Shown: piece by piece, positions 17,601 to 25,493 of the stretch
Layout of the letters: each line of letters starts with the position of its first letter
Numbering within the stretch: the stretch's first letter is position 1
IMG/VR virus record: IMGVR_UViG_3300020160_002696
Span: 1 to 64,000 of that record
Source: a virus
Reading direction: 5' to 3' (one strand)
Length of the DNA stretch: 64,000 bases
Notes under the pieces: generated by a model
What the model saw: only the letters and a program-made list of their open reading frames with translations
Database searches by the model: none
What the model was told of the DNA's origin: nothing
Program-made: the position numbers and the translations under genes

Positions 17601-20106
17601 TAATCCTACATATATAGATTTTATAAAAGTGTTGGTTGTTAAGGATTATTTACCAATGTTTGATAAGATATTTTTAATAATAAATTATACACAATTAATG
17701 TCAGTAAATAGTTATCCAAATGTTTTAGGAAGGGTTATTAGATTAGAACCAGATGGTACATTTGTAGGTACAATATCAAATTTACAAAAAGAATTTAACT
17801 CAAAAGTAACAGATATTGCAGTAAGGCCTACAGATGGACTTGTTGTAATAGTTGGTCTTTTTACAGCATTCTACTATAATAGTACTAATGTATTCTTTTT
17901 AAATAAAATGGCCTTATTTGAATATAATACTTCAACCAATCTTTCTTTTTCAGGTTATAACTTATATAGTGGATCAAGTAGTGAAACTAGAGGATTTTCA
18001 TTTTTTGATAGTCCTTCTACTATTGCATTTTTAAGTGATGGTAGTATCATAATTGGTGTGGCACCAAAAGAAATAGGATCTGCATCAAATACAAATGCAA
18101 GATCAAAATTTAAGAATAATTCAGGTACTACTTATTATATAAATGGAATTGTTAAATTAAACACTAATTCAACACAGATTAATGTTGATAGTACATTTCT
18201 TACAACTAGTGCAACTAGTACAAATATGAAAGGATTTTCACTACCATCATCTTTTACACTTTTGTCTAATACATCAAAGAATTTTATTAATAGAATAAAA
18301 GTAGATTCATTAAATAGAATTTATGTAGTTGGTAACTTTGCATCTTATAATGATGGAACTCTTCTTAGAACTTGTAAAAATATAGTAAGGTTGAATTCTA
18401 ATGGTTCATTTGATACAACATTTAATACAGGTACAGGACTAAATTCATTTGCATATGATATAAAATTTAGTTCTGATTATAGTATCTCATATATAGGTGG
18501 TGAATTCACCAGTTATAATAATCAACCTTGTGGTAAAGTTATATCAGTTGGTATAAATGGTGTCTTACAGAATACTTATGTTGGTGGTACTCTTAACCCA
18601 TCAACTTCTGTAGTAAGAACTATGGTTTTAAATGGTTCTAATTTAGTAGTAGGTGGAACTTTCTCATCATATCAACAAGTACCAACTACTACTATTACAC
18701 AAACAATAACAACAAGTGAATGTGTTTTTGGATTGTCATTATTACCAGAAGATATTATCAACATTGCTGTTAAAATTTCATTAAATTGTCAAGGTTCTAA
18801 TTTAGAAAATATTACAATTAATTTAAAATCACCAGATAATAAAATTATTTGTTTAAAGAAAAGTAATGTTTCAAATACATCACCACTTAGTTTAGTGACA
18901 GAAACAATATTAACAGACACTGTATTTGATATTTTATCAAATACTCCGCTCTCATCAGGTAATCAACCATATACTGGAACTTTCTCTATGGAAAAACAAA
19001 CTGGTATAGGTACATTAGGATTTGGTGTTTCTAATTCAACAAACATTGAAGAATTAGTAACTACTAATACACTAAATAATTGGACTATTTATATTCAAAA
19101 CGAAAATTCAACTTACCCAATACTAAATAAATGGGAGTTGATTATTAAATATAAGAAATATATAGAAGATGTTGGAATTGAAATAACACCAAGTGTTGAT
19201 TTACCAATTTTACATTTTAATAACCTTAATTTTGAGATTGGATCTCAACCTAGTGGTGATGAAACTATTCCTATTTATAGAAGAATGTCTTATTTACCAA
19301 TAACCCAAAATATTAATCATTTATCAGTTCAAAATTCATTTAGATTTGACTCTATTGAAAAAACATCTGCTGAAAGATATAATGGTTTTGGTTCAAATAC
19401 AATTAAAAAGAAATATGAATATTTCTATAATAAGACTGATTTAATGATGAGTATTCAAGGAAATGGTGATATGGGTGGAAGTCAATCTATGATGGTATTG
19501 GATAATATTAAAATGTATGAAACAGATATGATTCCATTCTTTAAATATTTTGAAGAAGCAAATATCTATAAAGGTATACAAATTCCTTATGAAGGTGTCG
19601 CACCTAATATTGATTATCTAAACTCTGATTTTGTATTTGTTGATAATGTTACAATTGGTATAGATAGTCTTGATAGTTCAATATTGGATAATACTATTAT
19701 TTGTGTACCTAATGTTGTGGTTAGTGCCTCTTCATCAGTAATAGTAACAACTAATCTACCAACAAATATAGCAACATCATCAGTAAGTATAAGTGGTAAT
19801 GTTTCTATACAAGGTAATGTACAATATATTTCTAGTGGACTTTATTTGAGCGAGGGTAGTTTACAAGAAAATTCAGTTGACAATCCTGTTTTTGATGGTT
19901 TTAATTTTAGTAAAAATGAAACTGGATTACTACCAAGTAGAACATATTATGTTCAGGCATTTGCAGTTACTCAAAAGTTTCTAACCATTAATGGTGCTCT
20001 TACACTTGAACCACAAGAGGTTACTAAAGGACAATTTTTTACTTTTTCAACAGATAGATTACCACCTGATTACTCTAATGATTATTCTGGTGATTATTCA
20101 CAATAG
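14686..20106 (+). CDS. Giant virion protein with delta-60 repeats, P-domain and FN3-like end (1806 aa)
   Basis: 1806 aa. Domains in order: an N-terminal beta region; Trp-Asn-Gly repeats near 363-378 and 488-532 (WENGVWNNGW, WIDGFFNGGHF); beta-propeller-type delta-60 repeats from about 920 to 1330 (DGKIIVSGNF, RIYVVGNF, the LDxSFN and FDTTFN signatures); a proprotein-convertase P-domain-like module about 1338-1488 (LENITINLKSPDNK then WELIIKYK); a 1525-1660 region containing YNGFGSN; and an FN3-like C-terminal domain ending in Asp/Tyr/Ser-rich YSNDYSGDYS. Such multi-module layout fits a baseplate hub or long fibre that meets the host surface. The P-domain-like module recurs in the 1925-aa protein, so they are relatives. 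Confidence 0.8.
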   Translation: MQNSQSTFYDRNSSQSWELVLNSGITRKPRYLEIPLYINSEFINVNLYNQKKNYQFLTTIKGGSASTLDIQLSDPFKAGFVKQLSILENSEVQFYTYANPISSESSVNIIKYGALDTFTSSYITASSIREIDFLINGYREFRYLNLPLNDESQPNGWCYEIDSISNTGLYKWYFSSTSSVIPPLYSTFGSGLEEVSLNNDYIATLIDYDYFNLDFTFNFTGGNSNDKMEAFLVNQNDLKLGRSSWGNPINFKVSGLSGVTSSLNTIATFSQINLAATNINGTKRYLVFRPNMSPLPRTTTYVANISIVSLVGGYNPLNNLQVVPATSSTTSNIDINIIDSVYNFQSVSNGVTFSLASKIGNGYFKAGIWENGVWNNGWRDDTVVADFDDIYSAFLYAYDVSWKIKISGSKASCNSFKVGDKVAIGNIIAIDINENRNLLRDYYNITEIYINPDNSGTNWIEVSLNTTFPYRRIEKDSSNHKIKITKNIWLSGAFFNGYFSGVWNNGLFKGYPKITEMFDTHWIDGFFNGGHFNSTYPDYYFTDIESTENCQVSNITLVFGTATPPRTSGHNLLPGDYIIIEKDISYIPNSNNTTSTAILYNPEYNGIAKVLGVNGNNVVVDKKQNQILAFPEAGKVTRYTASSVIQNFKFYDTNRSLLKSNESSISSSIFSFNSWIDTNYDTTRSVTLGRDFRSYEPLTSKSVNRNNLYGYPTYDVLSSASRFRNSFDLNYGLYKLGTKYKLFTDFIGDGSTFNEPFDPKLDNISNFYNAGWTFSTKPNRSTDLTFNRSEAIISADSASIISTTIQDYIDAGVTGNELYLTATNSGAILNNDKINIAKTRYSVVEFDVVTYSIANSKFTQTNQRLYDLETELSGPPLNLATQSNISVDNLTLTASNIFTFDVGSQGTSMIPENNFFDGFDGEVWSVDKQSDGKIIVSGNFTEYNGSPTPKPKICRIDNGVLDMSFNPDINDFNPTYIDFIKVLVVKDYLPMFDKIFLIINYTQLMSVNSYPNVLGRVIRLEPDGTFVGTISNLQKEFNSKVTDIAVRPTDGLVVIVGLFTAFYYNSTNVFFLNKMALFEYNTSTNLSFSGYNLYSGSSSETRGFSFFDSPSTIAFLSDGSIIIGVAPKEIGSASNTNARSKFKNNSGTTYYINGIVKLNTNSTQINVDSTFLTTSATSTNMKGFSLPSSFTLLSNTSKNFINRIKVDSLNRIYVVGNFASYNDGTLLRTCKNIVRLNSNGSFDTTFNTGTGLNSFAYDIKFSSDYSISYIGGEFTSYNNQPCGKVISVGINGVLQNTYVGGTLNPSTSVVRTMVLNGSNLVVGGTFSSYQQVPTTTITQTITTSECVFGLSLLPEDIINIAVKISLNCQGSNLENITINLKSPDNKIICLKKSNVSNTSPLSLVTETILTDTVFDILSNTPLSSGNQPYTGTFSMEKQTGIGTLGFGVSNSTNIEELVTTNTLNNWTIYIQNENSTYPILNKWELIIKYKKYIEDVGIEITPSVDLPILHFNNLNFEIGSQPSGDETIPIYRRMSYLPITQNINHLSVQNSFRFDSIEKTSAERYNGFGSNTIKKKYEYFYNKTDLMMSIQGNGDMGGSQSMMVLDNIKMYETDMIPFFKYFEEANIYKGIQIPYEGVAPNIDYLNSDFVFVDNVTIGIDSLDSSILDNTIICVPNVVVSASSSVIVTTNLPTNIATSSVSISGNVSIQGNVQYISSGLYLSEGSLQENSVDNPVFDGFNFSKNETGLLPSRTYYVQAFAVTQKFLTINGALTLEPQEVTKGQFFTFSTDRLPPDYSNDYSGDYSQ

Positions 20107-20138
20107 AAAAATAATATATAAAAATAAATATTTATAAT

Positions 20139-20783
20139 ATGGCAATACCTACATATACAAGAGAACAATTAATAACATTAATATCAACAAAATTGGCAGG
20201 TTCTCCTAATACAATAGATGCAGTTGAACATAGAGAACTTGAAACTGCTATAGTAAATGCTATTTATGGACAAATAGGTGATATTAAAGAAATTTCATGT
20301 AATACTACTTATATAACAAATAACTTTAAAACAGGTACTAATTTAATTGATGAAGGTTTGGGACTTCCATCAGGTGAAAGATATGGTTGGGCTATATGTA
20401 ATGGTAAAAATGGAACAGTAGATAAAAGAGGTAATGTTTCTATAGGTTATGATCCTTCAAGTTATGCAACACTTGCTTCTACTCAGTCAGGTGGTGGTAC
20501 TACACCTTATAAACAAGGTGGTCTAAAAACAGTTACATTAACAATTGATCAAATGCCACCACATAGTCATACACGTCCCAGAGGTAATGATAATAATTTA
20601 GGTGGTGGAACAAATCAGTATGGTTGGCAAGCAATTGATGATTTGTTTGGTAGCTATGCAACAAACACCACAGGAGGTGCTGGATCTACATCAACTGGTA
20701 ATACAACTGGAGGTTCAACCAATGCGCATGAAAACATGCAACCTTACATAGTTACTTTATTTATTCAGAGGATTCCTGTTTAA
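20139..20783 (+). CDS. Phage tail-collar domain protein (short tail fibre type)
   Basis: 214 aa. The C-terminal two thirds is a tail-collar domain: GWAICNGKNGTVDKRG, then DQMPPHSH with the His pair used in T4 gp12-type fibres to bind metal, and the closing NAHENMQPYIVTLFIQRI. The N-terminal 60 residues are helical and likely a trimer stalk. T4 gp12 binds host surface sugars irreversibly; this is the most likely receptor contact in module 1. Its last 23 bases overlap the 3' end of the convergent dnaJ-like gene, an unusual tight junction. Confidence 0.85.
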   Translation: MAIPTYTREQLITLISTKLAGSPNTIDAVEHRELETAIVNAIYGQIGDIKEISCNTTYITNNFKTGTNLIDEGLGLPSGERYGWAICNGKNGTVDKRGNVSIGYDPSSYATLASTQSGGGTTPYKQGGLKTVTLTIDQMPPHSHTRPRGNDNNLGGGTNQYGWQAIDDLFGSYATNTTGGAGSTSTGNTTGGSTNAHENMQPYIVTLFIQRIPV

Positions 20784-21483
20784 AAAGTAGTAAATATCCA
20801 ATTTTACCGGCTTCATCCTTTGAATAGTGACCCATTGCTTCTAACTTGGTTTCATCACCAGTTAGTTTAATGTTTCTTAACTTTTGTTTACCCAATATAC
20901 GTTTATCTCCTTTACAAGTCTTACAAGGAGTTAAACCAACTTTTCCCTGACCCTGACAAAATGAACATTTGTTACCATTGTAGTCTTTACCACTACCTTC
21001 ACAGAAATCACAACCATCATCAGCATCAAAGATATGTAATACCTTACCATCATTATCTTTAATGATAATTTTAGATGATAAATCTTTTCCAGATCCATCA
21101 CAAGTCTTACACATTACCCATCTTTCATATTCAATTTTCCCATCAAAAGTATCATCTACCTTGATGTAAATATTGAACACATCATTCTTTTTGAACTTCT
21201 CTAATTTATCCTTAGTGTCATCAAAATTGAAATTAAAATCTGTTTCTAATAACTCATAATACTCATTGTAGTTATTACCATATCTACTTTTCATATCATA
21301 AGCCTCTCTTTCTTCACCACAAAGAATATCATATGCTTCTGTTAAATCACCAAATACAATTGAATCACCACCTTTATCAGGGTGGTGAGTAAAGGAAAGT
21401 TTATAGTAAGCTTTCTTTATCTCTTTTTCAGTAGAGGTATTTATAACTCCAAGTAAAGCATAATAGTTTTTATTTAGATTCAT
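20761..21483 (-). CDS. DnaJ-type co-chaperone with zinc-finger domain
   Basis: 240 aa. The J domain is at about 4-70 with the HPD motif at 34-36 (THHPDKGG), which stimulates Hsp70 ATPase. The central part contains CxxCxGxG-type motifs (CKTCDGSG, CDFCEGSG, CSFCQGQG, CKTCKGDK), the zinc-binding domain of type I DnaJ, though the first half is separated by an insert around KIIIKDNDGK. The substrate-binding C-terminal region is much shorter than in DnaJ (about 376 aa). It would recruit host DnaK to phage proteins, for example during assembly or replication. Three more genes follow the pattern of short overlaps upstream. Confidence 0.88.
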   Translation of the reverse strand: MNLNKNYYALLGVINTSTEKEIKKAYYKLSFTHHPDKGGDSIVFGDLTEAYDILCGEEREAYDMKSRYGNNYNEYYELLETDFNFNFDDTKDKLEKFKKNDVFNIYIKVDDTFDGKIEYERWVMCKTCDGSGKDLSSKIIIKDNDGKVLHIFDADDGCDFCEGSGKDYNGNKCSFCQGQGKVGLTPCKTCKGDKRILGKQKLRNIKLTGDETKLEAMGHYSKDEAGKIGYLLLFKQESSE

Positions 21484-21676
21484 CTATTAATTCATTTATT
21501 TTTTCTTCAAGTATTGGAAAATCATAGTTTAATACCATATCTGAGATTTCTTCTGAAAATTCATCCTCAAATATTAAACAATCTGTATTCTCAATGAATT
21601 GAATTAATTTTGGTAATCCCTGATTATATACATTTATAATCTTTTCTTTGTTTAAGTAACGCTTGTTAAATCCCAT
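21470..21676 (-). CDS. Small acidic hypothetical protein
   Basis: 68 aa, acidic and helical (EDEFSEEISDMV, EEKINELIDESK). It overlaps the dnaJ-like start by 14 bases, a spacing that recurs between coupled genes in this window, so it is probably translated with it. No family recognised. Confidence 0.55.
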   Translation of the reverse strand: MGFNKRYLNKEKIINVYNQGLPKLIQFIENTDCLIFEDEFSEEISDMVLNYDFPILEEKINELIDESK

Positions 21677-21684
21677 ATTTATAT

Positions 21685-21921
21685 TTATTTATCTAAAATT
21701 TTATCTATTTTCTCTGATCTTCTATTTATCTTATTTAATAATTCAAATCTATACTCTGACTTAAAGCCACACCATCTACATTTTTCCACTGGTTTTTTTG
21801 GTGGTTCATTTGTTGGTTTGATAGGTATAGAATATGTATGTGATATATCATTTGACCCACATTCTGGACAATTATTTAATGTTTTATCATATAACATATT
21901 TAAAGGAAAGTTTATTTCCAT
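21685..21921 (-). CDS. Zinc-ribbon protein
   Basis: 78 aa. Two knuckles CPECGSND (about residues 18-25) and CRWCGF (about 48-53), spaced as in a zinc ribbon. A Pro-rich stretch (KPTNEPPKKPVEK) lies between them. The C-terminus RRSEKIDKILDK fits the recurring C-terminal tail found in several proteins here. The start ATG overlaps the end of the small collagen-like gene. Likely binds nucleic acid or protein; role unknown. Confidence 0.68.
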   Translation of the reverse strand: MEINFPLNMLYDKTLNNCPECGSNDISHTYSIPIKPTNEPPKKPVEKCRWCGFKSEYRFELLNKINRRSEKIDKILDK

Positions 21922-22046
21922 AACTCTAATATTTTTCTTATTTTAATCATTCTTATCCATCTCTTATCTGGTATTCCTGTAACACCAACAGGTCCACTTG
22001 AACCTGTTGGTCCTAATTTTATACTATATTTTATTTTAGTGTTCAT
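21912..22046 (-). CDS. Mini collagen-like protein (44 aa)
   Basis: A 44-aa frame with a short collagen-like stretch GPTGSSGPVGVTG (residues 12-24) followed by a basic helix RWIRMIKIRKILELWK. Its ATG lies 8 bases inside the 3' end of the gp46-like gene and its stop overlaps the ATG of the zinc-ribbon gene, so it fits the overlap style of the row. The basic IKIRKIL end is echoed by IKIRRIL in the small protein at 25493. It could be translated or could only be a coupling linker; the collagen composition argues for translation. Confidence 0.5.
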   Translation of the reverse strand: MNTKIKYSIKLGPTGSSGPVGVTGIPDKRWIRMIKIRKILELWK

Positions 22047-23733
22047 ATTCTACTTCTTCTATATAAGAAAATACCTCTTTGTTTATTTTTATTATTCTAT
22101 CAAACATTTCTTGGTTCAAAATAGCATGATGTACAACAAATATATTGATGTTATAGTCATTTGCAAATGATTTAAGAAGCAATAATATAGAATCTATACC
22201 TTCTATGTCAATTGATGAAAATACTTCATCTAAGAACAAAATATTGATATGTTTTTTAGTTCTGATTAATTTTAAGTAAGCAATCAAAATAGCAATATTT
22301 ACTTTTTTAGATTCTCCGGTACTTAATGAATCATGTTCTACAACAGATCCAAGATTTTTAATCTCTGAACTAAATGTCTCATCTAATTTCACTTCAAATG
22401 GTAAACCCATTTTCTTAATATTCTCTGCTATAAAGTGATTAATTGGTTTAATAATACCTGCAATAATTGATTTCTTGGCACCATCTTCACTTAAAACTCT
22501 ATTAAGTTCTTTGTAAAACAATTCTTTCTCTTTACAAACTCCAGCATTATCATGACTTATAGTTTTTCTCTCTTCTAAGTCATCAATAGTATTTTGAAAC
22601 TCTTGTGTATTTACAGATTCATTTACTTGTGAACCTTTCTTTCTACTTAAATTATCAATCTGTGTTTTATAGTTTTTAAGAAGATAACTTAAATCATTGA
22701 ATGATTTTGTTGTTCCTTCTGCAATCTCTTTTAATTTAGTCTGTTTTGCTCTTATAGAAGTTATATTGTTTTGTATCTCAACTAAGATACCTTCATGTGA
22801 GTTCTTTTTCTCAACTAAAGAGTTTCTTAATGTAACAAAATGTTCTGATAAGAAATCTGTTGAACAAGTTGGACATTTACCAGAATCATAAAGGTCAATT
22901 TCTCTTTGTACATTTCTAATGTCATTTTGAGTAGAACTTAGTTGTCTTTTCTCAATATCTAACTCATCTGAAAGTATTGTTTCTTTTTCTTTAATTTTAT
23001 CAACCTTTTCTTTAAGAAGCTTATAGTCATCTTTTTTAGAGTTCATTTCATCTGTAAGAGTATCAATTTCTTGTTGTAAATTTTCTTTCTCTTTTTCAAT
23101 TGCTTTTTCAATAGATCTTTTAATAGAATCAATAGAGTCTTCTAATGTTCTTATCTCTGAATCTAAAGAAGCTAATCTTATTTTATTGTTTTTATTTATA
23201 TCTTTAAGAATACCATTAAGAATATTAATTACCTCTAAGTTAAATAACTTATCTAACAATAATTGTTTTTCTTCATTTGTTAATGATATAAAGTTTTTAA
23301 AGTCATTGATAGACATAGATATAAATGATTTGAATGTTTCAATATCTAATCCAATATACTTTTCAATTTTATCATCAATATTTGCTTTACCTGCTCTTTC
23401 ATTAGGTACTCCATTTTCAATAAGGTTTAGAACACTTGGTCCAATACCTCTTTGTATTTCAACATCTGTTCCATTAGCAACAAATTTTATTCTATTCAAT
23501 AATTCACCATTGATTCTGTTTGGCAAGGAAGATAATTTATGCCATTTTTTTGCTTTACCTGACTTTACTTTTCCATAAAGTGAGTATTCAAAGGATTCAA
23601 GTAATGAAGATTTACCATTACCATTGTTTCCTACAAGAAGAACTAACTCTCCTTTTTCTGTATTTAATTTTAATACTTGTTCATTATTACCAAAAGATTT
23701 ATAACCTCTAATTCCTATTTCACTTATTAACAT
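22036..23733 (-). CDS. 46: SbcC/Rad50-like recombination nuclease subunit (T4 gp46 type)
   Basis: 565 aa SMC-like ATPase. Walker A GNNGNGKS at 35-42; a zinc-hook CPTC at 287-290 in the middle of two coiled coils; signature motif LSTGESKK near 470; Walker B INILFLDEV near 497; and an H-loop His in VVHHA. The length matches T4 gp46 (560 aa). With its nuclease partner gp47 (not in this window) it resects DNA ends for recombination-dependent replication, feeding the UvsX encoded at 59202. The upstream region has a T7 tract and TATATA about 24 bases before ATG. Confidence 0.9.
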   Translation of the reverse strand: MLISEIGIRGYKSFGNNEQVLKLNTEKGELVLLVGNNGNGKSSLLESFEYSLYGKVKSGKAKKWHKLSSLPNRINGELLNRIKFVANGTDVEIQRGIGPSVLNLIENGVPNERAGKANIDDKIEKYIGLDIETFKSFISMSINDFKNFISLTNEEKQLLLDKLFNLEVINILNGILKDINKNNKIRLASLDSEIRTLEDSIDSIKRSIEKAIEKEKENLQQEIDTLTDEMNSKKDDYKLLKEKVDKIKEKETILSDELDIEKRQLSSTQNDIRNVQREIDLYDSGKCPTCSTDFLSEHFVTLRNSLVEKKNSHEGILVEIQNNITSIRAKQTKLKEIAEGTTKSFNDLSYLLKNYKTQIDNLSRKKGSQVNESVNTQEFQNTIDDLEERKTISHDNAGVCKEKELFYKELNRVLSEDGAKKSIIAGIIKPINHFIAENIKKMGLPFEVKLDETFSSEIKNLGSVVEHDSLSTGESKKVNIAILIAYLKLIRTKKHINILFLDEVFSSIDIEGIDSILLLLKSFANDYNINIFVVHHAILNQEMFDRIIKINKEVFSYIEEVEYEH

Positions 23734-23764
23734 TTATTAGTTTGACTTTTTCTTTTTATATAAA

Positions 23765-23788
23765 AAAAGTCAACCTAAGTTGACTTTT
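23765..23788. terminator. Hairpin terminator after 23787-24080 gene
   Basis: Inverted repeat AAAAGTCAAC / GTTGACTTTT with loop CTAA, followed on the minus strand by a T7 tract. It begins at the stop codon of the gene ending at 23787 and separates it from the gp46-like gene. Confidence 0.75.
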
Positions 23789-24080
23789 ATTCTTCTGCTT
23801 CTCCAAAGTAATAATCTAAATCTATTTCATCTAAAGTATTTATAATTTCATTGTAAGGCACTAGCTTTTCTACTATTTCTAAAACTAATTTGTTATAACC
23901 TTTCCAGTTTTCAATTGAACATCCAAGAATTTCTTCCAATGTTTCATCTACTGTTAAGGTAACAAATTGATTCTTATAGTAAAAAGTGGCCTCATAGTAT
24001 TCATCTTCATAATTCAATGATAGAATTACTAATACACCATCTTCTATTTTACCTAAATATTCAATTATATCAAATTTCAT
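23787..24080 (-). CDS. Hypothetical acidic protein
   Basis: 97 aa, acidic, alternating beta strands and helices (VLVILSLNYEDEYYEATFYY, then EIVEKLVPYNEI), ending YYFGEAEE. No family recognised. It starts directly at the stop of the upstream gene and is followed at once by a terminator, so it is the last gene of the row that begins at 24930. Confidence 0.6.
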   Translation of the reverse strand: MKFDIIEYLGKIEDGVLVILSLNYEDEYYEATFYYKNQFVTLTVDETLEEILGCSIENWKGYNKLVLEIVEKLVPYNEIINTLDEIDLDYYFGEAEE

Positions 24081-24304
24081 TATCCTAAAATAGTTTCAAT
24101 TTTTTCATCTCTTTCTTCTTGAGATAAATTTTTTAAAAATCCACCTCTTATTAAAGTATTCATAATACTTATAGCTTGTTTTGTTCTACCATCAACATAT
24201 GAACTCATCATATCTCTATAATAGTCATGTATATTTCTTCTCTCATCTTCTGTTTTCAGACTTGATACTTTATCAAGATCCAAATAATAATCTTCTAACT
24301 TCAT
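24080..24304 (-). CDS. Hypothetical helical protein with C-terminal tail motif
   Basis: 74 aa from ATG 24304; a longer open frame exists upstream but runs through the preceding gene. Helical and charged, ending LSQEERDEKIETILG, a member of the recurring R-D-x-K-(I/L)-x-x-(I/L)-L/G tail. Compare KRDKFLSLILG at the end of the DUF6011 protein. Function unknown. Confidence 0.58.
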   Translation of the reverse strand: MKLEDYYLDLDKVSSLKTEDERRNIHDYYRDMMSSYVDGRTKQAISIMNTLIRGGFLKNLSQEERDEKIETILG

Positions 24305-24311
24305 TTTATAA

Positions 24312-24581
24312 TTATATTTTTTCTCCAACAACAAATTCCAATTTATGAAATTTATTATCAGTTCCAGTAAATACAATTTGAATTTTGTCAACATCAACAA
24401 ATTCTTTTGCCATACCAGTTACTTCATTAATCATAACATCTTTTTTATAGACAACATCAATTGATGGTTCTTCTCCTAAAAATCTACGCATATCTTCTAA
24501 TATCTTTGATATTTTCCAATCATCATTTTTGAAATCTATATTAGACATATATTGTCTAATTGAGTGTTCTTTTAAATCCAT
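24312..24581 (-). CDS. Hypothetical protein
   Basis: 89 aa. Helical N-terminal half (QYMSNIDFKNDDWKISKILEDM) and a beta-rich second half (VDKIQIVFTGTDNKFHKLEFVV). No catalytic pattern and no family recognised. Lies 16 bases downstream of the GIY-YIG-like gene and 7 bases upstream of the next. Confidence 0.58.
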   Translation of the reverse strand: MDLKEHSIRQYMSNIDFKNDDWKISKILEDMRRFLGEEPSIDVVYKKDVMINEVTGMAKEFVDVDKIQIVFTGTDNKFHKLEFVVGEKI

Positions 24582-24597
24582 TTTTATATTTTATTTT

Positions 24598-24930
24598 TTA
24601 AAAACTACCTTTATCTAAGTAGTATGTATTGTTGTTTGTTATTAGTTCAAAGTTATCATGTAATGTTTGACAGCGTTCTTGGAATGATAATAAGTCTTCG
24701 TCAGTTAAATTAAACCATTCACCTCTTACTTTTTTGTTTTTAAAGGCTCTATGTAAACTTGCTTCTATCTTTGTTCCCCACTTTGACCTAAAAGAGTCTA
24801 TTATATAAAATTCTGATGCATTACCAGTCTTGAACTCTTTAATTCTTTCATCTATACTTCTTTTTGTGTAACCTATTTTGTGTAGTTTCATACCATTAAT
24901 TTCAGAACACACTAAGTAAATATTTATCAT
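24598..24930 (-). CDS. GIY-YIG-related nuclease domain protein (T5orf172/MUG113 type)
   Basis: 110 aa consisting of a single domain: the strand NIYLVCSE, then KIGYTKRSIDERIKEFKTGN with the catalytic Arg, a later Glu in KIEASLHRAF, and the typical close GEWFNLTDEDL. This order defines the T5orf172 branch of the GIY-YIG superfamily, found alone or with DNA-binding domains in phages. It may be a homing-type or restriction-type nuclease, or a phage effector. Its own AATATATA box precedes the ATG by 4 bases. The neighbouring truncated structural fragments (25323-25948) may be a trace of its past activity, which is inference. Confidence 0.8.
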   Translation of the reverse strand: MINIYLVCSEINGMKLHKIGYTKRSIDERIKEFKTGNASEFYIIDSFRSKWGTKIEASLHRAFKNKKVRGEWFNLTDEDLLSFQERCQTLHDNFELITNNNTYYLDKGSF

Positions 24931-24934
24931 AAGG

Positions 24935-24942
24935 TATATATT
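24935..24942 (-). promoter_or_regulatory. AATATATA box 4 bases before ATG
   Basis: Minus-strand AATATATA, spacer CCTT, ATG at 24930. Gives the nuclease-like gene an independent late-type start. Confidence 0.5.
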
Positions 24943-24943
24943 A

Positions 24944-25336
24944 CTACCTCATGACCCTCTTTTTAGTTTTCTTTATAGGTTTTCTATATATCTCTATTAA
25001 TCCATTTGAATATTCAATTCTCTCATAAAAATATTTAATTGATACTAAATTATGTTTTCTAACTATCTCTAATCTACCAATCACTTTAGCATCTTTTATA
25101 TTTACTATGTAAGGTCCATTCTTTAATTTTCTATAGTTTCTCAAAACAGTATCACAAACTTCTCTTCTTATAAGAGGTCTTGATTTATAATTAGAATAAA
25201 CTACCATTGAATCAGAACCTCTGACATTACTTATACTTTCCATTCCATCATAACCATGGTTATAATATTCAACTTTTTTCTGTGAATAAACAAATGTTGT
25301 TATAAACAAAAATAATAATATACTAATCTTTCTCAT
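24944..25336 (-). CDS. Secreted/periplasmic protein with flavobacterial-type signal peptide
   Basis: 130 aa from ATG 25336. The first 19 residues are a signal peptide (MRKISILLFLFITTFVYSQ): two charged residues, a hydrophobic core, and a cut expected before or at the S-Q pair, which is typical for Flavobacteriia. The mature part is Lys- and Tyr-rich with a GRLEIVRKHNL strand region and a very basic end (KPIKKTKKRVMR). The longer upstream ATG would add 12 residues before the signal and is unlikely. The start overlaps the previous stop by 14 bases. A phage-encoded exported protein could act in superinfection exclusion or lysis; nothing in the sequence decides it. Confidence 0.68.
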   Translation of the reverse strand: MRKISILLFLFITTFVYSQKKVEYYNHGYDGMESISNVRGSDSMVVYSNYKSRPLIRREVCDTVLRNYRKLKNGPYIVNIKDAKVIGRLEIVRKHNLVSIKYFYERIEYSNGLIEIYRKPIKKTKKRVMR

Positions 25337-25493
25337 ATATGGAAACTCCAGGACTAATAAATATAGATTCATTCTTAGGTGGTAAACCTAATATTCTTCT
25401 TATTTTAATTTTACGTAAATTATTCTTAGGTATTCTGATGTATGTATTGTCAGAATAAGTGGTATAAACACCAGGTTTCATATAGACTGACAT
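25323..25493 (-). CDS. Small protein ending in a tail-sheath-like N-terminal motif (56 aa)
   Basis: 56 aa starting MSVYMKPGVYTTYS, with a basic central helix (LRKIKIRRILGL) and ending SIFISPGVSIYEKD. The final block resembles the first residues of T4-type tail sheath proteins (F-x-S-P-G-V-x-x-x-E-x-D), as if a sheath gene had been cut after its start. ATG 25493 overlaps the upstream stop as TAATG. The basic helix resembles that of the 44-aa protein at 22046. It may be a real small protein or a relic; see findings. Confidence 0.5.
   Translation of the reverse strand: MSVYMKPGVYTTYSDNTYIRIPKNNLRKIKIRRILGLPPKNESIFISPGVSIYEKD

Noticed and set aside
23186-23711. Antisense frames of 130 and 63 aa inside the gp46-like gene
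   Set aside because: Shadows of the coding strand; hydrophobic composition comes from reversed Lys/Glu-rich coiled-coil codons.
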